A stretch of 64,000 nucleotides of DNA, taken from Callaeas wilsoni (lineage: Eukaryota > Chordata > Aves > Passeriformes > Callaeidae). Under the pieces are notes generated by a model that was not told the origin of the DNA, ran no database searches, and saw nothing but the letters and a program-made list of their open reading frames with translations. The stretch spans positions 62,001 through 126,000 of the forward strand of contig VWPU01011591.1 of the NCBI GenBank assembly GCA_013398955.1. Reading direction: 5' to 3'. The translations under genes and the position numbers were made by a program. Positions 1-14,439 of the stretch are shown here, piece by piece; the stretch's first letter is position 1; every line of letters begins with the position of its first letter.

Positions 1-1960
1 ACTTGGCAGGTGCTGATTTTGGGATGAGAGGTGTTGCACAGCAGGATAATAGATTTTGACTCAATGAAAAAGATAATTATAGAATAGTAGAAAACAGACT
101 GAGGATACAACTAAATAGAGATCTTAGAAGGACAGGTAAAATATATGTTTAGCTTAATTTTTTTCTTCCGCTTATTACTTGTTCTACTATTTTATCCGCC
201 CCCAAAGGCATAGTTATAGCTTCATTAGACTTTCATTTCTTGTTGCTGAAAAGCCAAATTCCTTGTCTCATTTGATCATTTAGTATGGTTTAAACCACAA
301 CAGTGGTTAAATCATCCTAGAGAAAGAGACATTGGATACCACAAAAGCCAAATGGATCACCCTTTAGATTTACTTCTCTTTCCTCTTTGACAAAACAGAG
401 AACCTTTAGACTAGATATCTCACACAGAGTTAAGGTGAGATGTATCCTATTCACAGTAGTTATTCATGAACATCCTCTTTTTCTCAATAAAGATAACATA
501 ATCTATCCCTCAGGTGAAAAGTATAAAAATCAGAAGTGCAAACCTTTCCAGATTTGGATAAGTGTCACTGTTAAATATAGCTTTCACTATCAAGTGTAAT
601 TCTCATATGAAGAGCAGCCATATTATACCGTGCTTTGGAAGAAGAATTGCCCTTGAATATGAAACTAGTATTTAATGAGTCATCATTATAAATCACTTTA
701 CAGAAGGTGGTGAAAAGCCATTCATGAAACTGATAAAATATATGTACATGCTTCTGAACATGCACAGCAGGCAAATTTCCTATTTGGTATTCACACAGAC
801 ACCTAGAAGTGATAGCTTACCTTTCCCTCCCCTATAAGCAGCAGACACAAAACTTTCTCCAATTCAAAGCTATCTTTAACCATTTGTTGGAAAGGGACAA
901 AGACTCTGTCTCACATATAATCCTGAGGCTGGAAGTCATTTACACAATCCATTAGATGTACAACACTGAGAAGGTCTAGGTTTCTCTTTGGATGATAGAC
1001 AGACAGAAAGGGACAATAAATTTCGTTAAATAGATTAATTAATTAAGATTTCTAGAACCCAAAACAAACTTGATCACATTCCTGTCTGCTGCAAGCTATG
1101 ACCCATTATGAGGCATGTTGCTACAGAGATTTCAGGGATTTATTGATTTGCTAGTTTTATTTAGGGATTAAAAGTGAGTTTCAGGAGTGACTGCCCTGGC
1201 CTCTGTACATGTGTGAGCAGCTCTGAGAGTACAGTGTTATTTCTGTTCCCTTTAGTAGATGGATGACAAATGAGAGTAGCACAAACACTTTCCAACTCCT
1301 GCTTAACCAAACTCATGTCACCAGAAGCTGTGGTTTAGAAGTGAGGAAAAACATGCACCCAGCCCCAGCAGCGGAGGGGCCACTTCAGTAGGGCACCTGT
1401 GTCAGCCTATGTCACCTATCAGTTATTCTTTCTGTAGTTCTTGAGCCAGCTGGGTGTCTGCTACCTTGGGTCACTCTTCACCAAACTCCACTGGGTCATG
1501 CCAGCTACTCCACACAGGCTTCCATGTCCTACACTCTTACTAAGTGCTGGCCTGCAAGGGTGGGATCTCTGGATCTGTGTTAAATTACGCAGGATTTTCC
1601 TGCCCGAAGAGAGCACTACAGACACTCTGGGTCAATCATTCAAAAGTGCACCAACTCACTTTGAATTGAAGATGAGGCTTTCAGAAAAGCTGTAACCACA
1701 CAATTTTAAAGGTTTATTTGCCACAGTATTCATGAAGCACTTCAGAGTGTACTGGAGGTGTTTTCTACCTTTTTTTTTCCGGAAAACTCAGACCAAGTAT
1801 GTTCTAAGTCAAGGTATCCATGTTAGTTTTTCATACATATTTTCTTCATCCTATCACTGGTGGCTATCAGCACAAATACGGAGCTAAGAAAAGATCTAGA
1901 GATCAAAAGTATTTTAAATAATAGGATTACTATTATATAAGCTGTAGAAATGTTTTTTAA
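1..1960. other. Unique AT-rich non-coding sequence
   Basis: No open frame longer than about 84 codons and no recognisable exon or repeat family. A 12-bp perfect palindrome made of TTAA units (TTAATTAATTAA) lies at 1035-1046 and offers tandem homeodomain-type TAAT cores. The rest looks like ordinary intergenic or intronic DNA. Confidence 0.6.
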
Positions 1961-2064
1961 ATTAAAAAAAAACCAACCAAAAACAAAACAAAACAAAAAA
2001 AAACCAAACAAACAAAGAGAAAAAAGAACAGCAAACAAACAACCCTCTCAAAAAAAAAACAACC
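1961..2064. repeat. A-rich low-complexity tract, (AAAC)n-like
   Basis: About 100 bp dominated by A runs broken by single C and a few G, with repeated AAAC and CAAA units. It could be a decayed poly-A or simple repeat. No recognisable SINE or LINE body is attached on either side. Confidence 0.8.
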
Positions 2065-5000
2065 GCCCTAAAACTCTGTAAAACTGAACCCTTAATGGAA
2101 CTTTGTATTTTTGTAATTCCACTTCAGATAAATCTTGCAAAAATAAGAGACTGATGGACTCTGGGGAAGTACTGAAAAACAGAAATTAAATCTCATGTCT
2201 CAGCAATAGTTTTGCAAATTAGTCCAGGTTGCTTTGTCTTTGTACTGCCATCAACAAGGAGACAGCAAAGAAATAAAAGAGTCTGCATAGACCAGGGCGG
2301 GTTCAATCTGCTACTGGCAGGATAAATATATAAGATTTCATAGTGAAGATTGTGACTGTCAAGAACTCTTGATGGCTGTTGGAAACAGGGCAGGTGGCAC
2401 TGACTCCTTCCGAATGAGATGGACACCAGCAATCATTTATCCTGTCCTAAGGTGTTTGGGAGGCATTTTTGGAGGAAGATAATCCACTCCCTCTGATGGC
2501 CATCTTAAATTAAATGCCTATTTTTAGGAAGACTAAAACTAGCTGAAATTAAATCCACATGTCTATGGAACCATCCCTAGGACAGTATAGGTTACTGTTG
2601 ATAGTGACGAGATCAAATGAGGAGGAAAAGGGCATGGTGCTTAATTAAAAGATGTTTTTGTGATGTATTTCAGTTTACAGAAGTCCAGTTCATTATGCTT
2701 GTTTTAAAATTTGAGCTTTATCATAGTGCTGCCCCACAATGTCTATGGCATTTAAGCTCTCCCGTTGCATTGATCTGTCCAACGGTACCCTTCAAGCACA
2801 CACAAAAAAATGACTGAATCATTATCTTGCCGTCAAAAGAAGTATTTCAATGACTTTCCTTCAGGCATGAGCTACCCTTTGTGAAAGAAGTTGTCAGAAG
2901 GCCAAGGCCAAATGGCACAATTTGTAAATAAAGCTGTCAATCAGTCCATGGGGTCGCAAGAGAATTGCTGCAAACAAATTGTTTGCTTTCCACTCAGTTG
3001 TGGCAGCAATTGTTATCTTAAAGGATACTAAAGACTTGGGACAGGGACATGTGCCACCTGTGACCCCAAGAGATCAAATTCTGTCCTGTCCCACTCTGTC
3101 ATTTTTCCTTTCACAAACCCAGAGACAGTCCCCAGCCAAGAATCTTTTCTGGCAGTGAAAAGTGCTGTTGAACATCTGTGTCTGTGACCCAGTAACTGTG
3201 AAAAGAATGGGAAGCCTTATCAAGAGCAGTACCTTCAGGGACAACAGATTTCCCAAAGTTTCCTCTCTTTTATTTCCTCTTTCCCTGTACTAAATATGGA
3301 GGAAGGCTGGTTGAGCCCAGAAAGAAAGCTGGATATTTAAAGGCTATAAACAAAAATCAATTGTTCCTAGCCCTCCAAACAATCAGTGAGAAAAAATGCT
3401 GATGTTTTTTTCTCTCTGCTTAGATCCATGTTTTCTAATTCTGTTTATATTTATTTTGTGATTTTTTTTTTAAGGCTGATCAAAACTAGACTGAATGAAT
3501 GAATAAGTGAAGCTGGGAATCATAGAACATGAGAAACATATAATCCATGAGGACGAAGGAGGTTTACACTGGTTCATTGCGGGGGGCAAGAGGTAATGGC
3601 TTCATTCTTTCCTAGCAGGTGTCTCCAGCCTTTTGCTATCTGACTAAATCACTTTCCTGTTTTTTATGCTTGTATATATTTGTCAAATTGCTGTTCCATG
3701 ATCGGTGAGGTGTCCAGAATTCCTATGAGCATCCTGAAAAGCTCATGACTTTTAACATTAGAAAGAAAACATAACACTAAGGTTTCATTTTCACATAGTG
3801 CTGGGTCATAGCACCAGATTTGACCACAATATCCCCATGATTATTATTTTTTAATAGCTGGGCACATCTGAAGGGTTTGGAATATCCTACTGGAAAGAAA
3901 TGTCAGAAACAGAAATTAGCCCAGACTTCAGCAGTTTCCCAAAATGCAAATTTCATTTCAAAGTGCAGCCTGCATGACCAGCCTCATCATGTTCAACTGC
4001 ATGGTGGAGCTGCCATCTGAGCACATTCAGGTTGAAATCTCAGTCTTCTTGGTGAGGAGTAAATCCTGCCCTTTGCAGATTCTAGGAATCATAGCATTTG
4101 AGGGGTGGGATTTTATTTACCCAACACTACCTGTTTGGAAAAGTCAAAGTATTTAAAATGAAAAATAGGTTTGAAACCTGATAACTTTTGGAAACCTGAA
4201 ATTTTTAATCTGTTTTGCTTTCTTAGTAAGAAAAACAATATTATTGGTTGTTTAAAATCAATATTGAGTTCTTGATTCATGCTAATTTTGAATGGATATG
4301 ACAATCTTATGTAATTCAGAACTGCAAGTTTATGAAACTAAAGTTGCATCTTGTTGATTTGATAATTTTCAAGTCTATTATTGTCTTTTGCCTTATTCTA
4401 AAACTTAACTTATTACCTAAGGGAAACGTGAATAATCCATTAGAAATCCCATTTAGTTTGGGTGCACTCTAAGTGTGGAAGAAAAAGTAGAATTATCAAA
4501 AGTCACTATATATAATAAATGGAAATTATTGCTACAGGCAAATGGGTATACAGCTAAGAGCACAGTACACATAATCCAGTTATAAATATAAATATTACTT
4601 TCTGCTTTCCGGTTTAAAAAGCAATGTTGATATTAATTCTGAAGACACCCTTTTTATACTCATAAAAATATAGCAAGTCTTCAGTAGGATTTAATAAATA
4701 ATAAACAGACAGCAGTCTAGTGGATGGAGGTGATTAATAACCAAAAGGAAGAGACTAAATACAATATTTGTGTATAATTAAAACACTGAGCTACTGCTGG
4801 CTGATTTGATTAATGGCACCTTCTTAATTATAAAGTGTCTTTACTTATAATTTAAGACTACGACGGAATGTCTGTTGCTCATCCAGAAGCATGAAACAGT
4901 AGAAAGATGAAGTATTTTATTATCTTTCTTGCATAAAGATGAGTTCTAATATAAGGCAAACACAGCAATGCCAAAGTGCATGGGAGGTTAAGGAATCTAC

Positions 5001-7889
5001 AGGTTTGAACTCACAACCAGTAGATGGCACTCATTTTATTTAATTCCTTTCTACAAAACTAGAGCAAATTTCCTTTCTATTCTGCAATTATTTTATTTTA
5101 TTTTTTAATATAGAAACCAAATTTTACAGAAGAAAAATAGAGTTTCAGATAAAATATTTAGAGATCTGGTCTCACATTGGTTATTAAAAAGGGGAAGAAG
5201 GGAGGTTCAAAGTGCTTTACAACTTCCAAAACTAAATTTTTAATTGCAAAACCAGACAAGGAAACAAACGAGAGGACAAGGCTAGAAATAAGCTAAAAAG
5301 TGGTACAGAACCTCATCTCAATTTAAACTAAATGTTTCTGGTAGACCCAGAATGCCATATCTCTTTTTGTTTTGATAAAAATCACTCTCTCAAAATATTT
5401 TTAAGTTAATGATAACCAGTTTCCCTCACTACTTTTTCAACCAGCAGAGCTATTGCAAACCGGTATGGTTTGAACTGCAGAAGTTTCATGCCCCAGTTTA
5501 AACTGGAAGTTCTCCTCATCTGTTCTCCATGTCAAATTGTGCAGATACACCCCATCCCGGAAGGGTACCTGCCTCTGATGGTGACAAAACTTCAGTTATT
5601 CTATGCCTCAAGCTCAGCCAGAACTGCTACCAGAGCAGCCCATGCCACTATAGCTGTAGAGGGACCATTGCAATCCCGATTTCTGCTCTAGAACCCAACA
5701 ACTAGACAAGGAAACTCCTAAGTTCATCAATAAGCAGCTGCTTTCATGTCACACCCTGTTGACATCTCTTGAATTATTCACAGTTCTATAGCACTATATA
5801 TTCTCAGCTGCTATAGAGTCTACACACTGGACCAGTGTGTCTTTTTTCTTGTACTTGTGAGTGCATTAACACATGGTTGGTACCATTGGAACAGTGATGG
5901 TTATTTGCAGGATATGTGCTGCTATAGCCAGTATTCTCAAAGGCAGAAGGGGGCATAACCTAGTCTTAGGTTTTATGGCCCCAGACTGGTGTCACCTTTC
6001 CTGGAAAGGTGAGGCTGGTAGCCTGGCAGCTCTGGACACTGCACAGGAACAATGAGGAGAACCAATGCAGACAACCAATTTGCCACATCATTTTCTACAG
6101 CATGGTGGGCTTTTTCTAAATTTAATTTGAGTATTAAATAGATATTAGTCTATTTACTAAACTTCTTGGTTAGGAGAAAAATAAAAGATAAACAGAATGA
6201 AGCATAACAAACTTGAAGTAATATCTGCCTTCAGGTGTCCATCAGCTTATTCCAGCCTTTGGGGAGAAGAGAGGGAGGGGAGAGAGAGACAGAGAGAACA
6301 AATTAGTCCAATGTTATAACAAATTATTTTGTCAACTAGCTGTATGAATGAAATAACCTATTCTACAGCTAAGATATTGGCCAGCCTTAATCTCTGCTGT
6401 CTGAATGGACTGATCAATGCCTGTTTGGTGGAGTTCTTATAGCAAATACCATCTCACCAAAGGAGACTGGGAAACAAGATTCTTCTTGAAATGCAGCAAA
6501 AAGATCTGTATATTTATGGTGATCTCAAATTTATTCTGTCTACCCCGGTACAAAAATGATCTCTAATAAAGCTGAGTTTATGTCCCTGCTGTATAGGTAT
6601 TTAGGAGGATGCTATCATACTGCTTTTTTTTTCCCCACTTCTAACAGAGTACGGATTGGAGAGAATGAAGGACAGCCCAACGACTTAACTTTGCTGTATT
6701 TGACAGCATTTCCAATTAATATATGTGCAGGGTTTAGAAGAAACAAGCCTACCTGAAATCTAGATTCAAAGACACACAGACTTGGAGTCTTGGAGATCAG
6801 AACTTTTACCTCTCTCTCTTATAATGCATAAAAGCAGAAACTTTTTGGTATTCCTTTTTGTTCAGAATTACCTCTTGGTCCAGAGTGGCAATGCACAGTA
6901 TTGAGCAAAAAAATAAAGCTGAAGTGACTATAAAGGGCCAAGGCTGGGTTGAACAATGCAGGGGTTAGGAATCCAAAGCCTTCCATCATTCAGTATTTCC
7001 ATCTTGACCAAACCTGGATGTGACAATGAATCTTCTGGTCAGGCTTCCGAGAGATTTATACACGACCTGTCTAAGTGAACTTCATTTCATTATCCTCAGC
7101 CATGTATGCTACTGCTTCTCCCTCTTCTACCTGAAATCCGCTAAAATGGCAATGGCACCTGGAATGGCCTAGAAACAAGAAGCTAAGAGCCTGTGTTTCC
7201 TAGAAACGCACAAAGGTCTTGAATGCAATGAAGGAGGTCCTGAGTTTGCTGCTGATCCACACCATGCATGCACCTGGCTGAGCAGTCCAGTGCCTCCTAG
7301 CCTGGAAATCATTGCAGATTTCAGGTTAGTAATGGTGTGGTAGGTAGGACTCAGCCTCATTAGAGGGGACCCATTTGACTGTTTATATTAATATTTAGTT
7401 CAGTAAATTAATATTTTGTTGTCTCATCTTTCAAGCCTTTACAAAAGACAAGAAGATTAAATAACCCACTTAACACAGAATTAACTATCTGATCACAGAA
7501 GCAGTGTAGGTTTTAAGCCATCCTTTGAGCAATGCCCATCCCTTGTAGGTTTGCCCATCCTTTACTTTGTTTCAGAGAGGACTGTACATCTGATAAAAGT
7601 GAGGAAGAATTTTGCTGCCTTTTTTAGGGAACTTGGTTGGGTGCTTCTGTCTTACACAATCTGAAATAGTGCTGAGATGCCCAAACTACTCCTAAAATCT
7701 TATTTCCCAGATGATTTGCCCAATGGCACTCTGTGTTTCCACTAGTGAATTGCTCCAAGCAAGCCAGCTTGGCTATCTCGAGGCAAGTTTCCTAAATATA
7801 GAGCAGAAACCACCACAACTACTCAACATTCATATTCCAGGACTTTGGGCTGATGAGTGTCAAAAGCCAGTCAAGGCTTTACTGTGAGA
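2065..7889. other. Unique AT-rich non-coding sequence
   Basis: No supported gene. All open frames are short (80 codons or fewer) and show no known domain. A purine-rich (GA) tract lies at 6261-6300. The AT-rich part around 4740-5060 has many TAAT/ATTA words and could include conserved non-coding sequence, but that needs alignment. A 24-bp segment at about 5985-6008 is bracketed by splice-like signals but is too short to call. Confidence 0.5.
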
Positions 7890-8340
7890 GCATTAGAAAA
7901 GAGTTCTCATAGCAATGATTGGAATTATTTCTTCTTAGTGTCAAGTGGGAAACAATTATTGATTACTGAAGGTTTTATAAACAAGCCCACATATTGTCAC
8001 TGTGGGTGGCATATCAATTATTAAGTAAACAAGAGAAAATAAATGTGTGCACAGTATTGTTATTACAAGCAGTAGGAGCCATTTATCATGGTGCCATATG
8101 AAATCAAACTGAACAGAAGTGATAATTGAATCCCCTGGTTAATACCATTCCTCTGGCAGAGGATCCCTGGGAAGCAAGATCATTATTTGATTGCCTTGTA
8201 TGATTAAAAATGCAGAAATAAACTTCAGCATTATTTCACATATTTCAGTGAAATATATCAATTAATTTATATCAAGAGTGTTATTTGGTCCAGATTAATA
8301 AAATAGATATTGAGATTTTAATATTATATGAGGTTTTTTC
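7890..8340. other. Possible conserved non-coding element (weak)
   Basis: A block of AT-rich, non-repetitive sequence with no low-complexity runs, dense in TTATTGATTA, ATTAAT and AATTATT words and with no open reading. Sequence of this texture is typical of deeply conserved vertebrate enhancers, but texture alone is weak evidence and no conservation was measured. It could equally be plain AT-rich DNA. Confidence 0.2.
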
Positions 8341-11300
8341 ATAGCAAAATATTTTATTTGGTCTAAACAGCACCAGTTCAAGACAACACAAGGTGCTCCC
8401 ATAGATCTCATCTCTCCTGATTTTTGTCTTGGGACTTGCAACCTCCAACAAATATTTTAGAGCTCATTTGCAGGAACCATATTCTTATCAGACAATTTCA
8501 ACAATTATTGAAAGGTGAAAATGTATTCTATTCCTCATTTGGCTACCTGCCAAATGTCAACCTGAAACATTCAGTAGCAAAGAAAAACAGGAAATTGAGT
8601 TCTAGTGTTTACAAATGGTGAAGTCCTGATTGCCAAACATTTATGTCAGTGGGCTTTTATTTCCCGCTGTCATGATGCAGTAAATACACCTGAAAAATAA
8701 TAATGAAAATAGAGCAGAAATATCTCTCCATTTCTTGTAATAAATCAAGACTAAAAAAAAATTAATATGGTTTATCTAATAACTCTCAGATGATCCATGT
8801 CACAGACCAGAAAGAAACCAAACTTCTTTGTCACAAGGCAGCTCTCCTTTTTATATCAGCATTACCCAGTGCTTAGTAATGGAAAGTAAGAGACTGTCAA
8901 AGAGGCTGGGAATCCAGCATCCAAAGACTCAGACCAGAGCTGCTCAAACAGGATTGCCAATAGTTGAAGACAAATACAGAGGTAACAGTTGCTGTTCAAT
9001 AATTTAATCTCAAACTGTTTCGCCATTTCAGAAATAGCATTCCATCATTGCATTCAGAAGAAGTGAAAAATATGACTCAATAATTGCAAACCACGTGAAA
9101 ACTTTCCAAACACAACTTGTATTTGCAGACATTAGAGTGAGATTATCTTAACAGCTCAATGGCCCTCCATCAGCCTAGATGATCATTGAAATAGAAATCT
9201 TAATGAGTCAGCTAACATGCAGTGACAAGCTGTCTCCTTCATAATGTTTAAAAAGGGTCCATTTATTCTTCAGGCTCTGTCAGAGGATGGGATGCGTTCT
9301 ATGAAAAAGAAATAGATATAAAGGCCCTGCATCCCCGGTTTTAGCTTAGTTTTCCAGTGCTATTGTTACCACATTTTCAGGGTGCATAAAGGCAATTGAT
9401 AATATTTTATGAGCATGAAAAAATTGGGGTTTTTTCTTCAAATTTTCAGGGAAGACTATTAAGGAAAAATTTATTCCAGAAATCTTGCAAAGCCCATCAG
9501 GTCAGGAAACAGAAATAATGTCATGTGACTTTTCAGAGCAATTTCCCACAATCAATAAGGGTAAGTGAATTTTTTTTTCACTATCTTAAATACTTCTTTC
9601 TTGTTGAACCAAGGCCTGAGCCATACTATTTGTGCCCTCTAAGGAACTACATCTTTCCTGTCTCTGAGTCTCTGGTGAGAGTTTTTGACAAGACTGTGGT
9701 CTTTTCCTTCAGATTCCTGTCTAATTCTTTGGCCTTAACTGTGTTTTGACCAATGTCGTATTACCTTCTTTATCTGCTTCTGAGTAATTTTGGTCCTTAC
9801 TAACCCCAGAGGAATCCCACTTTGTAAAACAGATAAACCCCAACCAGGCAGACAGATGTCTAGTCAATGAGCATGTGTTCCCTCCACTGCTATTCACAAC
9901 TCCTTCTGTTGGATAACTTCCCTTTCTGCCTCAGAACAAGGAATTAGCCGTTCCTTGTTCAAAGTGCTTGTACACTTTACCTCCCTGAGAATTTTCTTCT
10001 GAAAGTCAGCAGAGTTAACTGCGCCCTCATGTCTCCTCTATGTATTGTTACTGCTTGAGGATTCCTTCTCACTCTTCCACAGAAAAAGTTGTCCTTGCCA
10101 TGTCTCTTCCTCTTTGGGCTCCTAGACTTTTTTCTGCTCTAAGATCCTCCATTTATGAATCGTTCTTCCTGACGCCATTTATCCTGAATTGCTTTAACTC
10201 AAGAAACCAGATGTACTAATTATTTACTTGTCCCAGTTAACTTTTTTCTGTTGAAGAAATATATATATTTCAGGATTACATCATACTCCTGAAATGCTTA
10301 GAAACTAAAGCAATTCCATAGACAGGAAAGGAAGATAATTCTCTAGATCATCAAAGTTATTTTAAACAAAAACGTTCATTATATGTGTCTGATAAATTTC
10401 TATAATGTGGATTCTGTAAAAGTATTTATGTGCATAAGCATTTGAGTGGCTTACTGGACTGCAGGCATGTCATAGCAGATGAACTCTTGTGGAAATTAGT
10501 CCTACAGCTCTAGCTACCACCTTAAAATCTCTCATACTCAGGCTTCCAGTAGAGTCCTACTTGGAAATTTTGTTTTCAGCAGAGCTCTACTTGCAGATAA
10601 AACATTGAAAATAGAATAAAGTACAGGCAAGTAGGGTATTTAATGTATATTTATGTGAAAGACAACAAATTCTAGGCTAGCACTTCTTTTTGTCTCTGAA
10701 TGAAAATGATTTAGACATAGATTATAGCTTAAAATCTTTGAGTCTGGATCTCAAATCTTGAGGAAGAAGAGAAGGAGGTGCATTTAAAAATGGGAATGGT
10801 TTCCATAAACCCAGTGTTACATTTCAAAAGACCGTTCTGAGAATATAGACTGCATTCCCCACCCTAAAGATATTCATAGACTTAAAGGGGTCCATTCTAA
10901 AACTGTGCCTTTTACCTAGCCGTATAAAAAATCTGGACCCAAATCTTTGAAAACAGACCCACTGCAAGATTAATTAAGTCTTTTTAAGGGACCCAAAGTG
11001 GTCATCATTACACACATTACAAAAGGTCAGCCTAGTTTTACTAACTCCTGTGTCAAATTTACCCTGTAGCAAACTTAGTACCTTTATTAAGTTGATCCAA
11101 AGAAAGTGATTTGCTGGCAATTAGCCAAAATGAACTGAGAACTATTCACTTCCTCCATCATTTTAATACTTGTATTTTATTGCTGGTGTAAATAGGTTTA
11201 TAACCTTCCGTTATGAAGCACAGACATCTGTTCAGCTTAGCACTAAACATCTGGTTATTCCAACAAAGCATATAATTATATTTAATGGATGAGAAGTGTT

Positions 11301-11505
11301 TGATGGATTGCATCCAAGTATCTGAATAAGACAGTTATGCATAAAGACTATTTGCATGGATTAGCTTGACAGGCTAACAAGACAGAGCAGAATATTATTT
11401 TGTCTGATAGTTACATTGATTTCAACTGATGTTTTGCATTGCAGATGTTGCCAACATTTATTTTAGATACAATCACATATTCTTTTAATCTTCTTTAGGT
11501 AGGAA
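8341..11505. other. Unique AT-rich non-coding sequence
   Basis: No gene or clear repeat seen. A 24-bp segment at 9537-9560 lies between TTTCAG and GTAAGT on the plus strand and is open in one frame, but its size and the lack of any partner exon argue for chance. A short AT-dinucleotide run occurs near 10259-10268. Confidence 0.5.
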
Positions 11506-11580
11506 AAAAATGTAGAAATTTTTATTTGCTTGATCATCAGGTCCAACCCCCTAACACTGCAAGACTCCTCTGTGTTCCAC
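11506..11580 (-). mobile_element. Possible CR1 LINE 3' remnant (short, decayed)
   Basis: The segment around 11532-11570 reads GATCATCAGGTCCAACCC followed by CTAACACTGC. This resembles the antisense form of the CR1 3' untranslated region. The terminal repeat is not intact and the neighbouring bases do not follow the family, so this is a weak call. Confidence 0.35.
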
Positions 11581-14439
11581 TTTGACTGTGGGTTGTGTTT
11601 TTCACACTTAGCGTTAAATATGGGGAGAAAGAATCCCTCTACTTCTTGCCCTCACATTCTATTGTTATCCCCTAGAAGACGTTTCTGTCAGGAAGTATTC
11701 CTTGCACGGAAAAAATTGGATGTTTTTCAGCTAGTTGATGTGAGCAAGTAGCTCACCAAAAGTGATACAACAAATTGTCTTAAAATGAGAACTATCGTTT
11801 TAGAAATATTAGTAGTGGAATTCCTCCAGGATTATTTATTTTCATTAAGAAGCATGGCACAAAAGTGGGAGTGCTCTAGTTAAATTGCAAAGCATCATTC
11901 ATAGAGGATGATCAGAACACTAAACAGGAAGAGCTGGATGACCTTGAAAAGGGTAGGAGAACTGGGATAAAAGTTAATTGTATAAACCACAAGCTCACTT
12001 TCTTGGAGACTGATAACAGGCTATAGGCCGTGAGGTCAGGAATGGGAAATCACGGAGAGCAAGACGCACTGGGTGTCATGGGCAACATTTCAAACTACAT
12101 CAAAACTTCAGACACAATCCTCGCTGGCAATCAGGCAAAATTTTTCTATTATGGACTGAGAAATCTGAACTGCATGAAACGGGGAGCTTGTCTGGAAGGC
12201 TGGGTACTGTTCTGGCCAGCTGCAGCCAAAGGAGTACGGGATGCAACAGGAGACATGAGAGAACACCAGTAGGTTGACTGCGGGCACGGAGGGCTTATCT
12301 TGTCACACACAGACAGAAGAGTTTGTCGTTTTTGCACTAATATAGGACAATTTCGGAGATTACAGAACCGATCCCTATAAACACATCATGGGGAGAAAAT
12401 AAATCCCCAAAGACAAAGAAGAGCCAAAGGAGCTCTTTAAAATGAGTGATCATTTGGGACCATTAATACATTGATAGAAGCTTGCCTTGAATACATTAAA
12501 CTTGCAAATTAACAGACTTTTCCTACCCACTCGCTAGGTTAGCAAGATTGTACAACTGGCTTTCAGGAATATCAGTGAGTAAACAGTTTTAAGACAGATG
12601 CTGATAATTTTTTAAGGGAATTACATGACATTGCTCTCTAAAATAACACGGGCTGGGATCAGTGGCAGAAGATGTCTTTGTCAGCCACATGTCTTGTGTC
12701 CCAGTGAATGCAATAATGAATGGAAGTGCATTACTCCTGAATCACCACAGCACCATTACCTCCAACTACTGCTTGGTTATTGACATTGAAGAGATAAATT
12801 GAGTAATTCAATGAGAGTGTTTGACAAATATCTTTTGAAAACTGCATGTCACTGTTTAATAATACAGTGCTTTATATGTTAGATATTTTTGTGCCAGAGG
12901 TAAAGAAAAACATTGTGGACACTTTTCAAAAGGGAGGGATTATAAATGTGATTTACCTTGTGAGATCAATTGAATGACTGACTTATCCCATGACACTGTG
13001 GACTGTATGTCTGGAAATAACTTCAGCAAATGGTGTCACTCTCAACCAGGTACAGGGACTTGCTGAGATTAATTCTTTCCCATTTCTTCCTCTGAGGTAG
13101 GGTAGCCACTTGCTCGCCTTTATTCAACACCCATGCTCAGGCTACATGAGTTCATCTTTTAGAGATGAAGGAAGAAATAAAACAAGCTCCAAAACCACAA
13201 ACATTCAAGAAATAAATCTTGCATAATATGTTTTCCTTCAGGAATGTTAGTTCATCCAGACAGATAAAAACATTAGGTGGGAACGTACCCATGTTGATAG
13301 GAATATCTTCCAAAGAAACAAGCACCAAACCAAACAAAATTAAAACCTAGTGAAACCCCTCCCAAACCCCACCATACTTAAAATGTTGTGTTAAGTTAAA
13401 AATAGATTTGCAAAAATTTAGTTGATCCTAAGCTAACATTTTCCTCCCTAAGAAACTTCAAAATCTGAACCTTATTTAGAGAAAAATATAATTTCTGAAT
13501 CACATAATGTACTTGCACATTAAAATTCCAGTTCCCTCATAGCGCAAATTAAAACATAAAACACAGTGTACACGAGTTCAGATCATGGAAAATTCCTGAT
13601 CTACTACAAAGACACAAAGTCCTGGCTTTCCGATTCCAATTTAGAAAACTTCTTTTTTCTCATCAAGATTTGCACGCAATAAACAAACAAGTGATCACTT
13701 TACTTTTGGTGACTCACAATTACTTTCCATCATAGCTGATGTAATACTGACAATTTTTTAAGTTTTCCTTACCTGTCAGAGTTTATTAAGAAACCTGTGT
13801 CTTTGCTTGAAAATTACAGGTCCATCTCATTGTTATGAAGTCATGAATTTCATAGGTCTATCCTATTTTCTCGGGTAAATGACATTTTTTTTTTTTAAGA
13901 TGATGCCAGCAACCTGTGCTCCTGACTATTGGTCTTTGGCAACTAGTCTTTTCAGTAAGAAATACAACTTGAAGAGGTACGATGTATAATAAAACCTGGT
14001 ATTTAACAGTTAAAAGTTAAATGTTGGCCAAAATTTCTTGTCCAAGTAGTTCTGTACAAAATCAGCAAGTTGAATCATTAGTTGATTAGCCTTGAAGTTG
14101 ATAAGTTTCTACATGCAAACCTCTGATGATTAAAACTTTTTGGCCAATTGTCTTGGCAATTGTTTGTGCAAAGCTTGAGCCATAAGCCCATGCTCCCAAC
14201 AAAGGAGTCATTAACTAGTTCTTTACAAATTGAGGGAAAAACACATTACAAAAAGAATGCAGAAACACCATAGCTCAGACAGACACTGAGTGGCATAGGA
14301 GAGCTGCTGCTATAAGACGTTTTAATTGAGGTAACCCAGGTCGTATGACACTTTAAAAATTAAAAGTTCAGTCCTGGCTTTCTTTGCATGGTCAAGATGT
14401 TCATGAACTAGAGGGAAGCCAGAGTGAGGCACTCTGAAT
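11581..14439. other. Unique non-coding sequence
   Basis: No gene supported. Open frames of up to 80 codons near 12.0-12.3 kb lie on both strands and have no recognisable product. The stretch 12600-12900 is non-repetitive, AT-rich and free of low-complexity tracts, so it is a reasonable but unproven candidate for conserved regulatory sequence. A minus-strand donor-like site CTGACAG/GTAAGGA sits near 13772 but has no convincing acceptor partner. Confidence 0.45.

Noticed and set aside
6331..6360. CTAGCTGTATGA word matching part of miR-9
   Set aside because: Only 12 bases agree, the seed-containing 5' half differs, and no complementary arm for a precursor hairpin is nearby.
9537..9560. 24-bp segment between TTTCAG and GTAAGT
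   Set aside because: Too short, no partner exon in the region, and such pairs are expected by chance.
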